A stretch of 32,282 nt of DNA from an uncultured Candidatus Poseidoniales archaeon (GTDB lineage: Archaea; Thermoplasmatota; Poseidoniia; Poseidoniales; Poseidoniaceae). Below are positions 8,254 through 15,544 of this stretch, piece by piece. Each line of letters opens with the position of its first letter. The first letter of the stretch is position 1. The stretch spans positions 1 through 32,282 of the forward strand of contig CAJJAP010000006.1 of the NCBI GenBank assembly GCA_905182185.1, read 5' to 3'. Under the pieces are notes generated by a model. That model was not told where the DNA came from. It worked only from the letters and a program-made list of their open reading frames with translations, and did no database searches. Both the position numbers and the translations under genes were made by a program.

Positions 8254-9438
8254 TCAAAATTGTTCTGCAAGTTTATCTGCTAGTCTAGATGAAATACTCT
8301 CTCCGACGAATGAACATGAAGATTTACCACCTAAATCGTAGGTCAGATTCTTACCATCTTTGAGATGGTCGGCTACGCTTTCATCGATTAGTTTTCCAAT
8401 CTGAACCATTTGATCGTTGGATTTTTTACGCCCTAACCAATCCATCATCATTTGAATTGAATTAATTGAAGCGATAGGATTGACCTTGTTCTGTCCTGCG
8501 TGCTTTGGTGCAGAGCCGTGAACTGGTTCGAAGAATGCTTGCTTGTCACCAATGTTGCCAGATGCTGCCATTCCCATACCACCTTGCAAAACTGCGCCTA
8601 AATCAGTTGCAATGTCTCCAAACATGTTGGAAGTTACAACAACATCATAGTATTCAGGAGAACGTGTAATCCACTGCATAAATGCGTCAATATAACTGTA
8701 ATCGAGTTCGGACTTTGGATAATCTAGTGCGACTTTCTCAAAGACACTGCGGAATAATTGGCATCCCCTAGTTACGTTTGATTTATCTACACAAGTTACC
8801 CTTTGAACTCCATCTACTGGTGCACCATTTCTTGTTTCTGCAATTTCGAATCCCATGCGCATTAGGCGTTCACTACCAACTGATGAAATTGGCCGTGGAT
8901 CATAAGCAACTTCACCAGAGAGCCCAGGAAATTCTAGTACCGGTGGCTCGTAAGGTTCTCTACCCAAGGCTCGGTCAGCGCTTCTCCTTAGTAGTGAATG
9001 ATACAATCCTTCTGTGTTTTCTCTTAGAATGGTCATATCGACCATTCCCGGTTGCCAAACTTGAGTAAATTTACCATGTATCTTGTGTGGTACGCCTTCA
9101 TAGAGTTTGATAGGTCTAACATTTGCATAAAGGTCTAATCCACTTCTCATCCCTAAAATAACTGAACCACCAGCAAGATCTCCATTTGGCAAAGTTGCCC
9201 CTGGATGCCCGATTGCCCCTAAATAGATTGCATCGGCTTCATCTCGACAAAATTCAAAGGAACCTTGTGCCCATTCTTCTCCGGTATCCAAATAGTGTTT
9301 ACCACCACAAGGAATTACAGTTTGCTCAAAGCCAATATTGGTATTTGCTTCGATGGTATCAAGGATTCTTTGAGCTTCTAAAGCCACCTCTCTACCGGTG
9401 CCGTCGCCCGGCAAAACTGCAATACGATAGTCACTCAT
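8254..9438 (-). CDS. Isocitrate/isopropylmalate dehydrogenase family protein (LeuB-like)
   Basis: 394 residues, a full-length beta-decarboxylating dehydrogenase. Visible: 'IAVLPGDGTGREVALEAQRI' at the start; 'LDLYANVRPIKLYEGV'; the phosphorylation/substrate loop region 'TILRENTEGLYHS'; 'VTCVDKSNVTRGCQLF'; the metal-binding aspartates in 'DAFMQW' and 'VVTSNMFGDIATDLGAVL'; and the NAD-binding 'FEPVHGSAPKHAGQNKVNPIA'. 'EPVHGSAP' and the absence of an NADP-type arginine cluster suggest NAD use. Isopropylmalate, isocitrate, homoisocitrate and tartrate enzymes share this fold, and I cannot pick the substrate. A dehydratase of the matching pathway (23776-25768) is elsewhere in the window, which makes the leucine-type reaction attractive. 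The start ATG begins the conserved N-terminus. Confidence 0.87.
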   Translation of the reverse strand: MSDYRIAVLPGDGTGREVALEAQRILDTIEANTNIGFEQTVIPCGGKHYLDTGEEWAQGSFEFCRDEADAIYLGAIGHPGATLPNGDLAGGSVILGMRSGLDLYANVRPIKLYEGVPHKIHGKFTQVWQPGMVDMTILRENTEGLYHSLLRRSADRALGREPYEPPVLEFPGLSGEVAYDPRPISSVGSERLMRMGFEIAETRNGAPVDGVQRVTCVDKSNVTRGCQLFRSVFEKVALDYPKSELDYSYIDAFMQWITRSPEYYDVVVTSNMFGDIATDLGAVLQGGMGMAASGNIGDKQAFFEPVHGSAPKHAGQNKVNPIASINSIQMMMDWLGRKKSNDQMVQIGKLIDESVADHLKDGKNLTYDLGGKSSCSFVGESISSRLADKLAEQF

Positions 9439-9678
9439 GATATCTTTGCAAAGGCAACCCCTACATGAACGCGACCCTAATCATTTGATGGAAGGAAAAA
9501 TGACCCGATGACATCAGGTAATTTTAGCAGGAATGTATTCGGCTGATGTATAAGGTCGGCATCCACTGTAGCCCGATTCCATTGACAGTTGGTCCGTAGT
9601 CCATCGCCCGTGGAATGGAAAGGAAGGTCATTGATTGGTGGTATGCTTCATAGGCTGTCATCCTTGAGTTGGACAAAC

Positions 9679-10320
9679 ATGGGCGAGGATGTAAACGACA
9701 ATTCTGAGAAACAAATACATCTCAACTCGCTCCCTAACGAGGTTCAAAGACTTGCAGATGCTATGGTGGGAATCGACCCAACTTGGGATTTACGCCAATG
9801 GATGATAGACCAAGCCAATATGACACTTGACATAATCGCAGTAGATTTGAACCGTGAAAGATTAACTATTGAACAAAGATTACACAGAGTAAATGCTATC
9901 GCAAAGCGATTAGAACCGCTATCCGATGGCAATGTTGACCCAAATCAAACAAATCTATTTGACTGCTTTGACCTAAATGATGATCATGGAATTAGAGGTC
10001 TTGGACAAAGGGCTGCTGAGCCAAATCTGCAAAATCCTGTTGAACTTGATGACATCACACATCCAGTCAATACCTTCCTTAACTTTCTGCCTGATGACCA
10101 CGGGGATGACCCCTTATTGGCTATTGCATGTCAACTAATGCTATTTGTTGTAGAATCTGTAATGGGTAAGGGTGAACCTGTAGCGACATTGGAGTCAATA
10201 TTCGTTGGAATGGCCGAACACGGCGTCAATGTAAAAGAAACTGAAGAAGCGTTGGAACACCTACTAACAACCGGTGGTTTGGTTGAAGTTGACGATGATT
10301 GCTTTATCCCACTGGTCTAA
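9679..10320 (+). CDS. Hypothetical protein with possible C-terminal winged-helix domain
   Basis: I do not recognise the family. From the ATG at 9679 it has about 213 residues; the frame is open from 9589 but the extra residues look like translated leader. The composition is acidic. An N-terminal helical part ('PNEVQRLADAMVGIDPTWDL', 'IEQRLHRVNAIAKRLEPL') is followed by a low-complexity acidic stretch and a C-terminal part 'LESIFVGMAEHGVNVKETEE' plus 'ALEHLLTTGGLVEVDDDCF', which has the helix-turn-helix-wing rhythm of archaeal winged-helix tails such as that of MCM. DNA or protein binding is an inference. It stands upstream of three membrane-protein genes on the same strand. Confidence 0.6.
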   Translation: MGEDVNDNSEKQIHLNSLPNEVQRLADAMVGIDPTWDLRQWMIDQANMTLDIIAVDLNRERLTIEQRLHRVNAIAKRLEPLSDGNVDPNQTNLFDCFDLNDDHGIRGLGQRAAEPNLQNPVELDDITHPVNTFLNFLPDDHGDDPLLAIACQLMLFVVESVMGKGEPVATLESIFVGMAEHGVNVKETEEALEHLLTTGGLVEVDDDCFIPLV

Positions 10321-10384
10321 TAAAGTCGGGAGCCCATTATACCCCAGCCGTTATTTGATATGCCATTGGCACCAATAATAATAC

Positions 10385-10984
10385 ATGGGAATAATTAAAT
10401 CGGTAACGATTGGAATTATGATGATGGTGATTCTCCCGATGTTTGGAGTTGATTTTGTTGCTGCACTGGCGATTGCAATCACTTCAGCTTTCTTGGCGGA
10501 ATCATCGTATCATAGAGGCCAGCAGCAAAAAATGTTTAGACAAAGCAATATATTACGTAACCAACTTGAATATTCAGGAAGGGAAATTTTTCAATTGCAA
10601 AGCGAATTATCAACAACCAATACAAACTTGGTCTTAGCAATAAATGAAATCCAGCGACGTGATGCAGTCGGTTCTCCCGCTGCACGCAGATTATTGTCGA
10701 GACAAGAAGAAGCCATTAACGCTCAAACATTAGCCATGGAAACGCACGAAGGAAGGCAAGATCATACCCTCGATAGTATGAACCGCCTTCTGATGATGCA
10801 GGCTAATCAAACTGCTAAAATGCAGCAAACCTTAGTTGATGTGTTGAATAAGCTATTACATGAGCCTCGTCAAAATGTTACAATGCAAGACAGTGTATTG
10901 GTCCAGGAATCCAATACCTCTGCCCCAACCTCAACAAATTGGGATTCACCAACGGATTTCAGTTCGATTGTCTTTGCTGAATGA
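10385..10984 (+). CDS. Small membrane-anchored coiled-coil protein, unknown function
   Basis: 199 residues. One or two hydrophobic helices fill the first 40 residues ('VTIGIMMMVILPMFGVDFVA', 'ALAIAITSAFLAE'). They are followed by a long, charged, glutamine-rich helical region (about 45-160: 'RNQLEYSGREIFQLQSEL', 'QANQTAKMQQTLVDVLNKLL') that looks like a coiled coil. The tail is Ser/Thr/Pro rich and disordered. No catalytic motif. It is the first of three consecutive same-strand genes for small membrane proteins, suggesting a shared membrane assembly, but nothing in the sequence names it. Confidence 0.65.
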   Translation: MGIIKSVTIGIMMMVILPMFGVDFVAALAIAITSAFLAESSYHRGQQQKMFRQSNILRNQLEYSGREIFQLQSELSTTNTNLVLAINEIQRRDAVGSPAARRLLSRQEEAINAQTLAMETHEGRQDHTLDSMNRLLMMQANQTAKMQQTLVDVLNKLLHEPRQNVTMQDSVLVQESNTSAPTSTNWDSPTDFSSIVFAE

Positions 10985-11030
10985 CTAATGCCATGATAAA
11001 ATTGACAACCAAGAGCGCTTTGCCACTGTT

Positions 11031-11345
11031 ATGGCGATGACCAAGAAACAAGCCGCTCAAAGAATATTAGATTCTTTTGAGACTGAATCTCGTAGAAAGA
11101 ATCGCACTATTCTATCTTTAGTACCTGCATTGGCTACATCTGCAGCGATTGCAATGTATTATTCTTATGAGGTTGCTATTGGTTGTATACTTTTATTTTT
11201 AGCACTTATCCAGTTTGGCCATGAGCGAATGGGTAAAAGTATTGAAGAAAGCAAGGTCGCTTCAATCGCATCACTGGGATGGAAAATAGAAGATTTGGAC
11301 GATGATGACTTGATTGAAAAACTGAATAAAATTATTCATAAATAA
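11031..11345 (+). CDS. Small membrane protein with two transmembrane helices
   Basis: 104 residues. A basic N-terminus ('MTKKQAAQRILDSFETESRR') precedes two adjacent hydrophobic segments (about 27-45 'ILSLVPALATSAAIAMYYS' and 48-63 'AIGCILLFLALIQFG'), then an acidic C-terminus ('WKIEDLDDDDLIEKLNKII'). By the positive-inside rule both ends are probably cytoplasmic. The start may be the ATG at 11031 or the second Met two codons on. It sits 7 nt before the next membrane-protein gene and is likely co-transcribed with it. Family not recognised. Confidence 0.6.
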   Translation: MAMTKKQAAQRILDSFETESRRKNRTILSLVPALATSAAIAMYYSYEVAIGCILLFLALIQFGHERMGKSIEESKVASIASLGWKIEDLDDDDLIEKLNKIIHK

Positions 11346-11352
11346 TGAGTGG

Positions 11353-12027
11353 ATGAATATGTACGATGATGCTATTACATTGGAAGAATTGCTGGCTCAG
11401 CAAAAATCATTCAATATCAGAATTGTTGTTATTATGGTGCTTTTAATAGCCACTTTAGGTGGTGGATTACTGCAAGATTCACAATTACTATTTATCTCAT
11501 TTGTTTTATTTTGTTTTTCCGTCTACCTGTTCGTGGAGCGGCGTTCTAGGGATGAAAAAATAGATGAAATCCTAAAAAGAATGGATTTTTCACTATTGCA
11601 ATTCGAAGATTCTAAAACTAGGAATTCTGTTGAACGAAAATTAACGAAATTATTTGGCAATATCCCTCAACGCATTACCTCAAATTCAGAAATGGCTAGA
11701 ACGAGAGGAACTGATGAAAAGGGCCCTACTTGGGGTAAGCAAGATGGCGCATTCGGTGAAGTAACCAACTTTAGGAATGCGATTGAGCATGGCAAGATCT
11801 TCGATGGCCTTGAAGGTGAATTATATAAATCTGAAAAATTGATTAAAGACGCTAATGAAAATTATTCTGAAATGGCTCAACAACGCTGGGAAAAGTCACA
11901 AAGTAATGATCCTGATTTGGTGGAGGCGGGAGTTGAAACTCTTGCCGATTTGGTGACCACTGATTATTTTGAAAAGAATTCAAAGGATGGCGCAGTTGAA
12001 GATTTGATGGGTCAAAACTCCGAATGA
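11353..12027 (+). CDS. Membrane protein with two transmembrane helices and a long cytoplasmic tail
   Basis: 224 residues. Two hydrophobic helices lie at about 22-40 ('IRIVVIMVLLIATLGGGLL') and 45-63 ('LLFISFVLFCFSVYLFV'). A basic 'ERRSRDEKIDEILKRM' and a soluble helical tail rich in Glu, Lys and Asn follow. The layout (short acidic start, TM hairpin, charged tail) is like that of the preceding gene, so the two may be distant paralogues or partners. No motif links it to a known family. It ends 50 nt before a sugar nucleotidyltransferase gene. Confidence 0.62.
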   Translation: MNMYDDAITLEELLAQQKSFNIRIVVIMVLLIATLGGGLLQDSQLLFISFVLFCFSVYLFVERRSRDEKIDEILKRMDFSLLQFEDSKTRNSVERKLTKLFGNIPQRITSNSEMARTRGTDEKGPTWGKQDGAFGEVTNFRNAIEHGKIFDGLEGELYKSEKLIKDANENYSEMAQQRWEKSQSNDPDLVEAGVETLADLVTTDYFEKNSKDGAVEDLMGQNSE

Positions 12028-12077
12028 GTGCCTATTGCATAGGTAAGGCCAAAAGGGTAAATCATTTGCATTAATTC

Positions 12078-12827
12078 ATGAAGGTAAAGGCAATTCTTGT
12101 GGCAGGTGGCCATGGCAATCGGTTATTTCCCTTTACAAAATATACTCAAAAAACACTATTACCATTATTTGAAAGACCGGTAATCGACTATGCATTAGGG
12201 ACTATTAGAAGGTCGGGAATTAAAGATATAACCATTATTTCAAATCAATTCATTGGCCAAATCGCAAAGCATGTAGGTACTGGCTTAGAAGACGAAAAGA
12301 TTCACTATGTGTTAGAAGAAACGCCCTCTGGTGTTGCTGCTGCATTGGAATTGGCAAGACCGCATAATGAAGATTGTAGATTGTTAATCTATTTCTCAGA
12401 TAATATCACAACTGTGGAACTGGCTGAAACAGTTGAACAATATATTTCATCAGAAAGTAACCCTGGGTGCGTATTATTGGCAAGAGAAGAGAAGAATCCG
12501 CAAGCATTTGGAGTCGCTGTTATGAGTGATGCCGGAAAAGTCATTGACATCGTAGAAAAGCCGACGAATCCTCCTTCAAATTTAGCCATTGGAGGAATCT
12601 ATCTATTCGATGAACGGTTTTGGGGTTTCTTTGACGAAGGGGTCGCTGAAATGGCTGAAGACTTCTCAATTTCTGATGTGACCCGTCGCTATGTCAAGGA
12701 TGGTAGCGCTACACTGTTGACTGTTGGAGAAGAAACATGGGTAGATTGCGGAACTGCAGAATCATTACTTCAAGCCTCGATTATGGCCAGAGATGGAAAA
12801 CTCAATCCTTCACCTCATCGCGAATAA
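12078..12827 (+). CDS. Sugar-phosphate nucleotidyltransferase (RmlA/GlmU-type)
   Basis: 249 residues. It opens with the nucleotide-binding signature 'AILVAGGHGNRLFPFTKYTQ' and 'KTLLPLFERPVIDYAL', the G-x-G-x-R-x(n)-K-P pattern of GT-A nucleotidyltransferases. 'LIYFSDNI' supplies the metal-binding Asp, and 'VIDIVEKPTNPPSNLAIGGI' is the sugar-binding EKP motif. 'TWVDCGTAESLLQA' is the usual C-terminal motif. The reaction joins a sugar 1-phosphate to an NTP to give an NDP-sugar. The sequence is closest in style to glucose-1-phosphate thymidylyltransferases, but base and sugar specificity cannot be read. With the following UDP-sugar dehydrogenase and GtrA-like gene it forms a precursor/transport group for surface glycans. 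Confidence 0.87.
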   Translation: MKVKAILVAGGHGNRLFPFTKYTQKTLLPLFERPVIDYALGTIRRSGIKDITIISNQFIGQIAKHVGTGLEDEKIHYVLEETPSGVAAALELARPHNEDCRLLIYFSDNITTVELAETVEQYISSESNPGCVLLAREEKNPQAFGVAVMSDAGKVIDIVEKPTNPPSNLAIGGIYLFDERFWGFFDEGVAEMAEDFSISDVTRRYVKDGSATLLTVGEETWVDCGTAESLLQASIMARDGKLNPSPHRE

Positions 12828-12899
12828 ACAGTTGCAGATTTATTGGCACATTATTCTGATTAATGATAAGGCATCTTAATCAAAGATGGAACCTCACAG

Positions 12900-13730
12900 G
12901 TGACTATGAAGGTCGGTATTATCGGTGCTGGAATGGTTGGCGGTGCTATTGAGCACTGTTTCAGACACGCTCATGAATTATTCATTCACGACCCTGCGAG
13001 AGGCACTACTCTCTCCGATGTCACCGATAATGTCAATATGGCATATATTGCAGTTCCAACTCCATCACACCCAGTAACTGGAGCGTGTGATACCTCTATC
13101 GTTGAGGGGATCTTGGATGAACTTCCTGATGGTTTCATCGCCGTTATCAAAAGTTCAATTGTTCCAGGGACTACACAGCAATATCACGAAAAATATAGCA
13201 ACTTGAAAATTGCCTATTCTCCTGAGTTTCTAGTTGAAAGGCAACGTCTTGAAGATTTTGCCAATCAAGATATTTTGGTTTGTGGGACCCATCATGAAGA
13301 TGTTGCTCAATTGGTATTTCAGCAACATCGAGAAGCTGGTGTACTACGTATAGACAATACATTTCAGGTAACTCCGACTCAAGCAGAATTAGTCAAATAT
13401 ACCAAAAATAGTTTCTATGCAGCCAAGGTTATTTTTGCCAATCAAATGTATGATATCTGTCAAGGCATGGGTGAAGATTGGTACCAGATTCGCGATATTA
13501 TTACCACTGAACAAGCACAACCAATCGGCCCATCTCACCTCGACCCTATCTTTGGATTAAACAGAGGATTCGGTGGCAAATGTCTGCCAAAAGACACACT
13601 AGCACTCGGTGTATTGGCTGAGAGTCTTGGAGTAAAATATGATCTAATGAATGCCCTCCAAACTGATAATCAACGACTCCGTGGAGTCTTAACAGGCAAG
13701 GAAAGCGATGTTGTTACCCTTGATGACTAA
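12900..13730 (+). CDS. Short UDP-glucose/GDP-mannose dehydrogenase family protein
   Basis: 276 residues, against about 430 for complete enzymes. The N-terminal NAD domain begins '[14 protein letters not shown]', then '[12 protein letters not shown]', '[12 protein letters not shown]' and '[16 protein letters not shown]'. The central helical domain keeps the catalytic lysine and asparagine in '[18 protein letters not shown]' (K166, N170) and the catalytic cysteine in '[11 protein letters not shown]' (C228). The C-terminal UDP-binding domain is absent, and the ORF ends with a clear stop. Such shortened versions are seen in marine archaeal and phage genomes; how they bind nucleotide is unclear. 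A second, similarly short member is at 29927-30715. Start is GTG at 12900 or ATG at 12906. Confidence 0.85.
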   Translation: MTMKVGIIGAGMVGGAIEHCFRHAHELFIHDPARGTTLSDVTDNVNMAYIAVPTPSHPVTGACDTSIVEGILDELPDGFIAVIKSSIVPGTTQQYHEKYSNLKIAYSPEFLVERQRLEDFANQDILVCGTHHEDVAQLVFQQHREAGVLRIDNTFQVTPTQAELVKYTKNSFYAAKVIFANQMYDICQGMGEDWYQIRDIITTEQAQPIGPSHLDPIFGLNRGFGGKCLPKDTLALGVLAESLGVKYDLMNALQTDNQRLRGVLTGKESDVVTLDD

Positions 13731-13768
13731 TTCAACAACTTGAAACAATCCAGCACTTCTCCGAGACT

Positions 13769-14197
13769 GTGGACAAGCGACTTGGGCAACAGGTTGTACC
13801 GCGCGGAACAATCCGCAGATTTACTGTTTCTGGAGGTTTTAACACACTGCTGTTTTGGCTGATTTGGGAATTTTTAATGCTCTTTTCACCATCACTGGGA
13901 ATTTCTAATACCTTCGCGTGGTCCATCGGCTGGTTCATTTCAAGTATTTCTGCACACTTTGTTCATCGATATTTTACATTCGATGGGCGCAAAGATGTTC
14001 GCCATACCGCCATTGGTGCATTATCGGTATATGCCTTTGGACTAGTCGGTTCTACATTGACTTTTGATTCATTGGTTATTCTGAGTGAACTGCCAATTAG
14101 GTTGATTTTCTTACTCAATGTATGTGCTTGGGGAATATTCACCTGGGGAATGATGAAGTGGATGGTTTTCGGATATATTGATGAAAGCGAAGAGTGA
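13769..14197 (+). CDS. GtrA-like family membrane protein
   Basis: 142 residues with four hydrophobic helices. The GtrA pattern is present: 'IRRFTVSGGFNTLLFWLIW' at the N-terminus, 'SIGWFISSISAHFVHRYFTF' in the middle, and 'NVCAWGIFTWGMMKWMVFGY' at the end. GtrA-like proteins are thought to move lipid-linked sugars across membranes or assist glycosyltransferases. The placement after nucleotidyltransferase and UDP-sugar dehydrogenase genes supports a role in surface-glycan assembly. The start is a GTG at 13769, 38 nt after the dehydrogenase stop. It converges with the glutaredoxin gene, 4 nt apart. Confidence 0.85.
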   Translation: MDKRLGQQVVPRGTIRRFTVSGGFNTLLFWLIWEFLMLFSPSLGISNTFAWSIGWFISSISAHFVHRYFTFDGRKDVRHTAIGALSVYAFGLVGSTLTFDSLVILSELPIRLIFLLNVCAWGIFTWGMMKWMVFGYIDESEE

Positions 14198-14201
14198 ACT
14201 A

Positions 14202-14534
14202 TCAATTAAAGCCGATAGCGTTTTTTATTTTATCAGCAATGCTTTTCTTTGGCAATTCAGATACCAAACCAAGTTTGTAATTTAATTCATCGCGCTTTTG
14301 TAAATTTTGTAAATCATCAAAGCCGCCAATATGCTCACCGTTGATGAATATTTGTGGAATTGATTTCGCCCCCTTTGTAGCGATTGCAAATGCTTTCTGC
14401 ATTGAAGGGCTTGAACCTAATTTCTTTTCTTGATATTTTATTTTCTTCGAATCAAGAAGACGTTTCGCGTTGACACATGCTGGACATCCACTCTTTGTCC
14501 AGACCACCACTTCGGAGGTTTGCCCTTTCGCCAT
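14202..14534 (-). CDS. Glutaredoxin family protein
   Basis: 110 residues. The active site is C17-P-A-C20 in 'VVWTKSGCPACVNAKRLL'. Other glutaredoxin landmarks are the cis-proline in 'KSIPQIFINGEHIGGFDDL' and the GG-x-D motif. CPAC replaces the common CPYC. A roughly 25-residue basic tail ('LPKKSIADKIKNAIG') extends beyond the fold. The protein is likely a cytoplasmic thiol-disulfide oxidoreductase. The physiological reductant in archaea without glutathione is an open matter for this family. It stands between convergent GtrA-like and divergent TerB-like genes. Confidence 0.9.
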   Translation of the reverse strand: MAKGQTSEVVVWTKSGCPACVNAKRLLDSKKIKYQEKKLGSSPSMQKAFAIATKGAKSIPQIFINGEHIGGFDDLQNLQKRDELNYKLGLVSELPKKSIADKIKNAIGFN

Positions 14535-14628
14535 ACTAGTCGGCTCTCCCCATCACCCTTCAAGGTAGCCATTTTCCGTATATCATCGGGCGAGGGTTTG
14601 ATGGGGGAGAACAATTACGGAGGATTTG

Positions 14629-15060
14629 ATGCTACCCGACATCATTCACAAATTACCACGCGATGAACGCTTTGCATATGCGCGCTTACTTGCTTATATG
14701 ACTAGAGTTGACAATGAGTTGTCAGTTGCTGAAATGGCAATGTTTGAACAAAGACTCGGAAATGCTTTACTTTCACCAAAGCAAAGAGAAATGCTTCGTC
14801 TTTCATTAAAAAATCCACCAACTTTAGAATCCTGCCTCGAAGGCATGGGTGAAGAAGCGGGAAGACTCGCACTACGAGATTCGGTTCTAATGGCTGCTGC
14901 CGATGGCACAGTCGATGAAGATGAAAGAGAAATATTGGAAGAGATAGCAGCTCATTTTGGTCTAGTAGATGATGCAGTTGAACGATTATTACAATGGACC
15001 ATTGAAGGATATAATTGGATGGACTCTGGATTTGAGTTGCTAAACGGATTATCGGAGTGA
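14629..15060 (+). CDS. TerB-like domain protein (first of tandem pair)
   Basis: About 143 residues, all helical. 'ERFAYARLLAYMTRVDNELS' and 'LRDSVLMAAADGTVDEDERE' followed by 'ILEEIAAHFGL' match the TerB/DUF533 domain, where paired D-G/N-E motifs coordinate metal between helices. The ATG at 14629 is preceded by a GGAGGA Shine-Dalgarno-like stretch at 14619-14624, which decides the start over the TTG at 14626. It overlaps the next gene by 4 nt. Proteins of this family are linked to tellurite/stress response systems and to membrane-associated complexes, but no ter operon genes are here, so function is unassigned. Confidence 0.75.
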   Translation: MLPDIIHKLPRDERFAYARLLAYMTRVDNELSVAEMAMFEQRLGNALLSPKQREMLRLSLKNPPTLESCLEGMGEEAGRLALRDSVLMAAADGTVDEDEREILEEIAAHFGLVDDAVERLLQWTIEGYNWMDSGFELLNGLSE

Positions 15061-15488
15061 ACTACTTGTTTACTGACCCATTAGGTGATTGCTCACCTGG
15101 TGATAAAAGAATATATGCATCAATTTTAGTTTTAGTCGCTTCTGCTGATGGTGAGTTAGTTCGAGAAGAGTTTTGTGCCATAGAAGCCCTAATGGGGCGA
15201 ATTCTAATTCATCCTGAAGCGCGGATTGATATCAGCAATCTCATAAATGACCCTCCGGATCTAGAAGAATTGCTTATCACAATAGATTCTTCTCTAATCA
15301 AATTTGTATTGAGAGATGCTGCATTGGTTGCTGCTGTTGATGGAGACTATGATGCTGCGGAATTGAAAGTGATAAAACGACTGGCAACTGCTGCTGGAGT
15401 AAAGGATAATACTCTCAAAGAAATCTTTGATTGGGTCAACTCCGGACTGGCATGGCATCATCAAAGTTTGGATATCCTTGGTTTATAA
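15057..15488 (+). CDS. TerB-like domain protein (second of tandem pair)
   Basis: 143 residues. It starts at a GTG overlapping the previous stop (GTGA), a sign of translational coupling. 'RIYASILVLVASADGELVRE' and 'LRDAALVAAVDGDYDAAELK' parallel the upstream protein's motifs at the same spacing, and both end with a tryptophan-containing helix ('WTIEGYNWMDSG' versus 'WVNSGLAWHHQS'). The two are clear tandem paralogues. Acidic D-G pairs could bind a metal ion. A heterodimer is a plausible inference. Function not assigned. Confidence 0.75.
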   Translation: MNYLFTDPLGDCSPGDKRIYASILVLVASADGELVREEFCAIEALMGRILIHPEARIDISNLINDPPDLEELLITIDSSLIKFVLRDAALVAAVDGDYDAAELKVIKRLATAAGVKDNTLKEIFDWVNSGLAWHHQSLDILGL

Positions 15489-15544
15489 CATCACTATTTT
15501 AGTGGAATCTCCACTGGAAATAGGCCTTTTTTTTATGAGTCACA

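Noticed and set aside
12900-13730. UDP-sugar dehydrogenase truncated by a frameshift
   Set aside because: The sequence after the stop at 13730 leads straight into the GtrA-like gene in another frame with no trace of the missing C-terminal domain, and a second member has the same short form.
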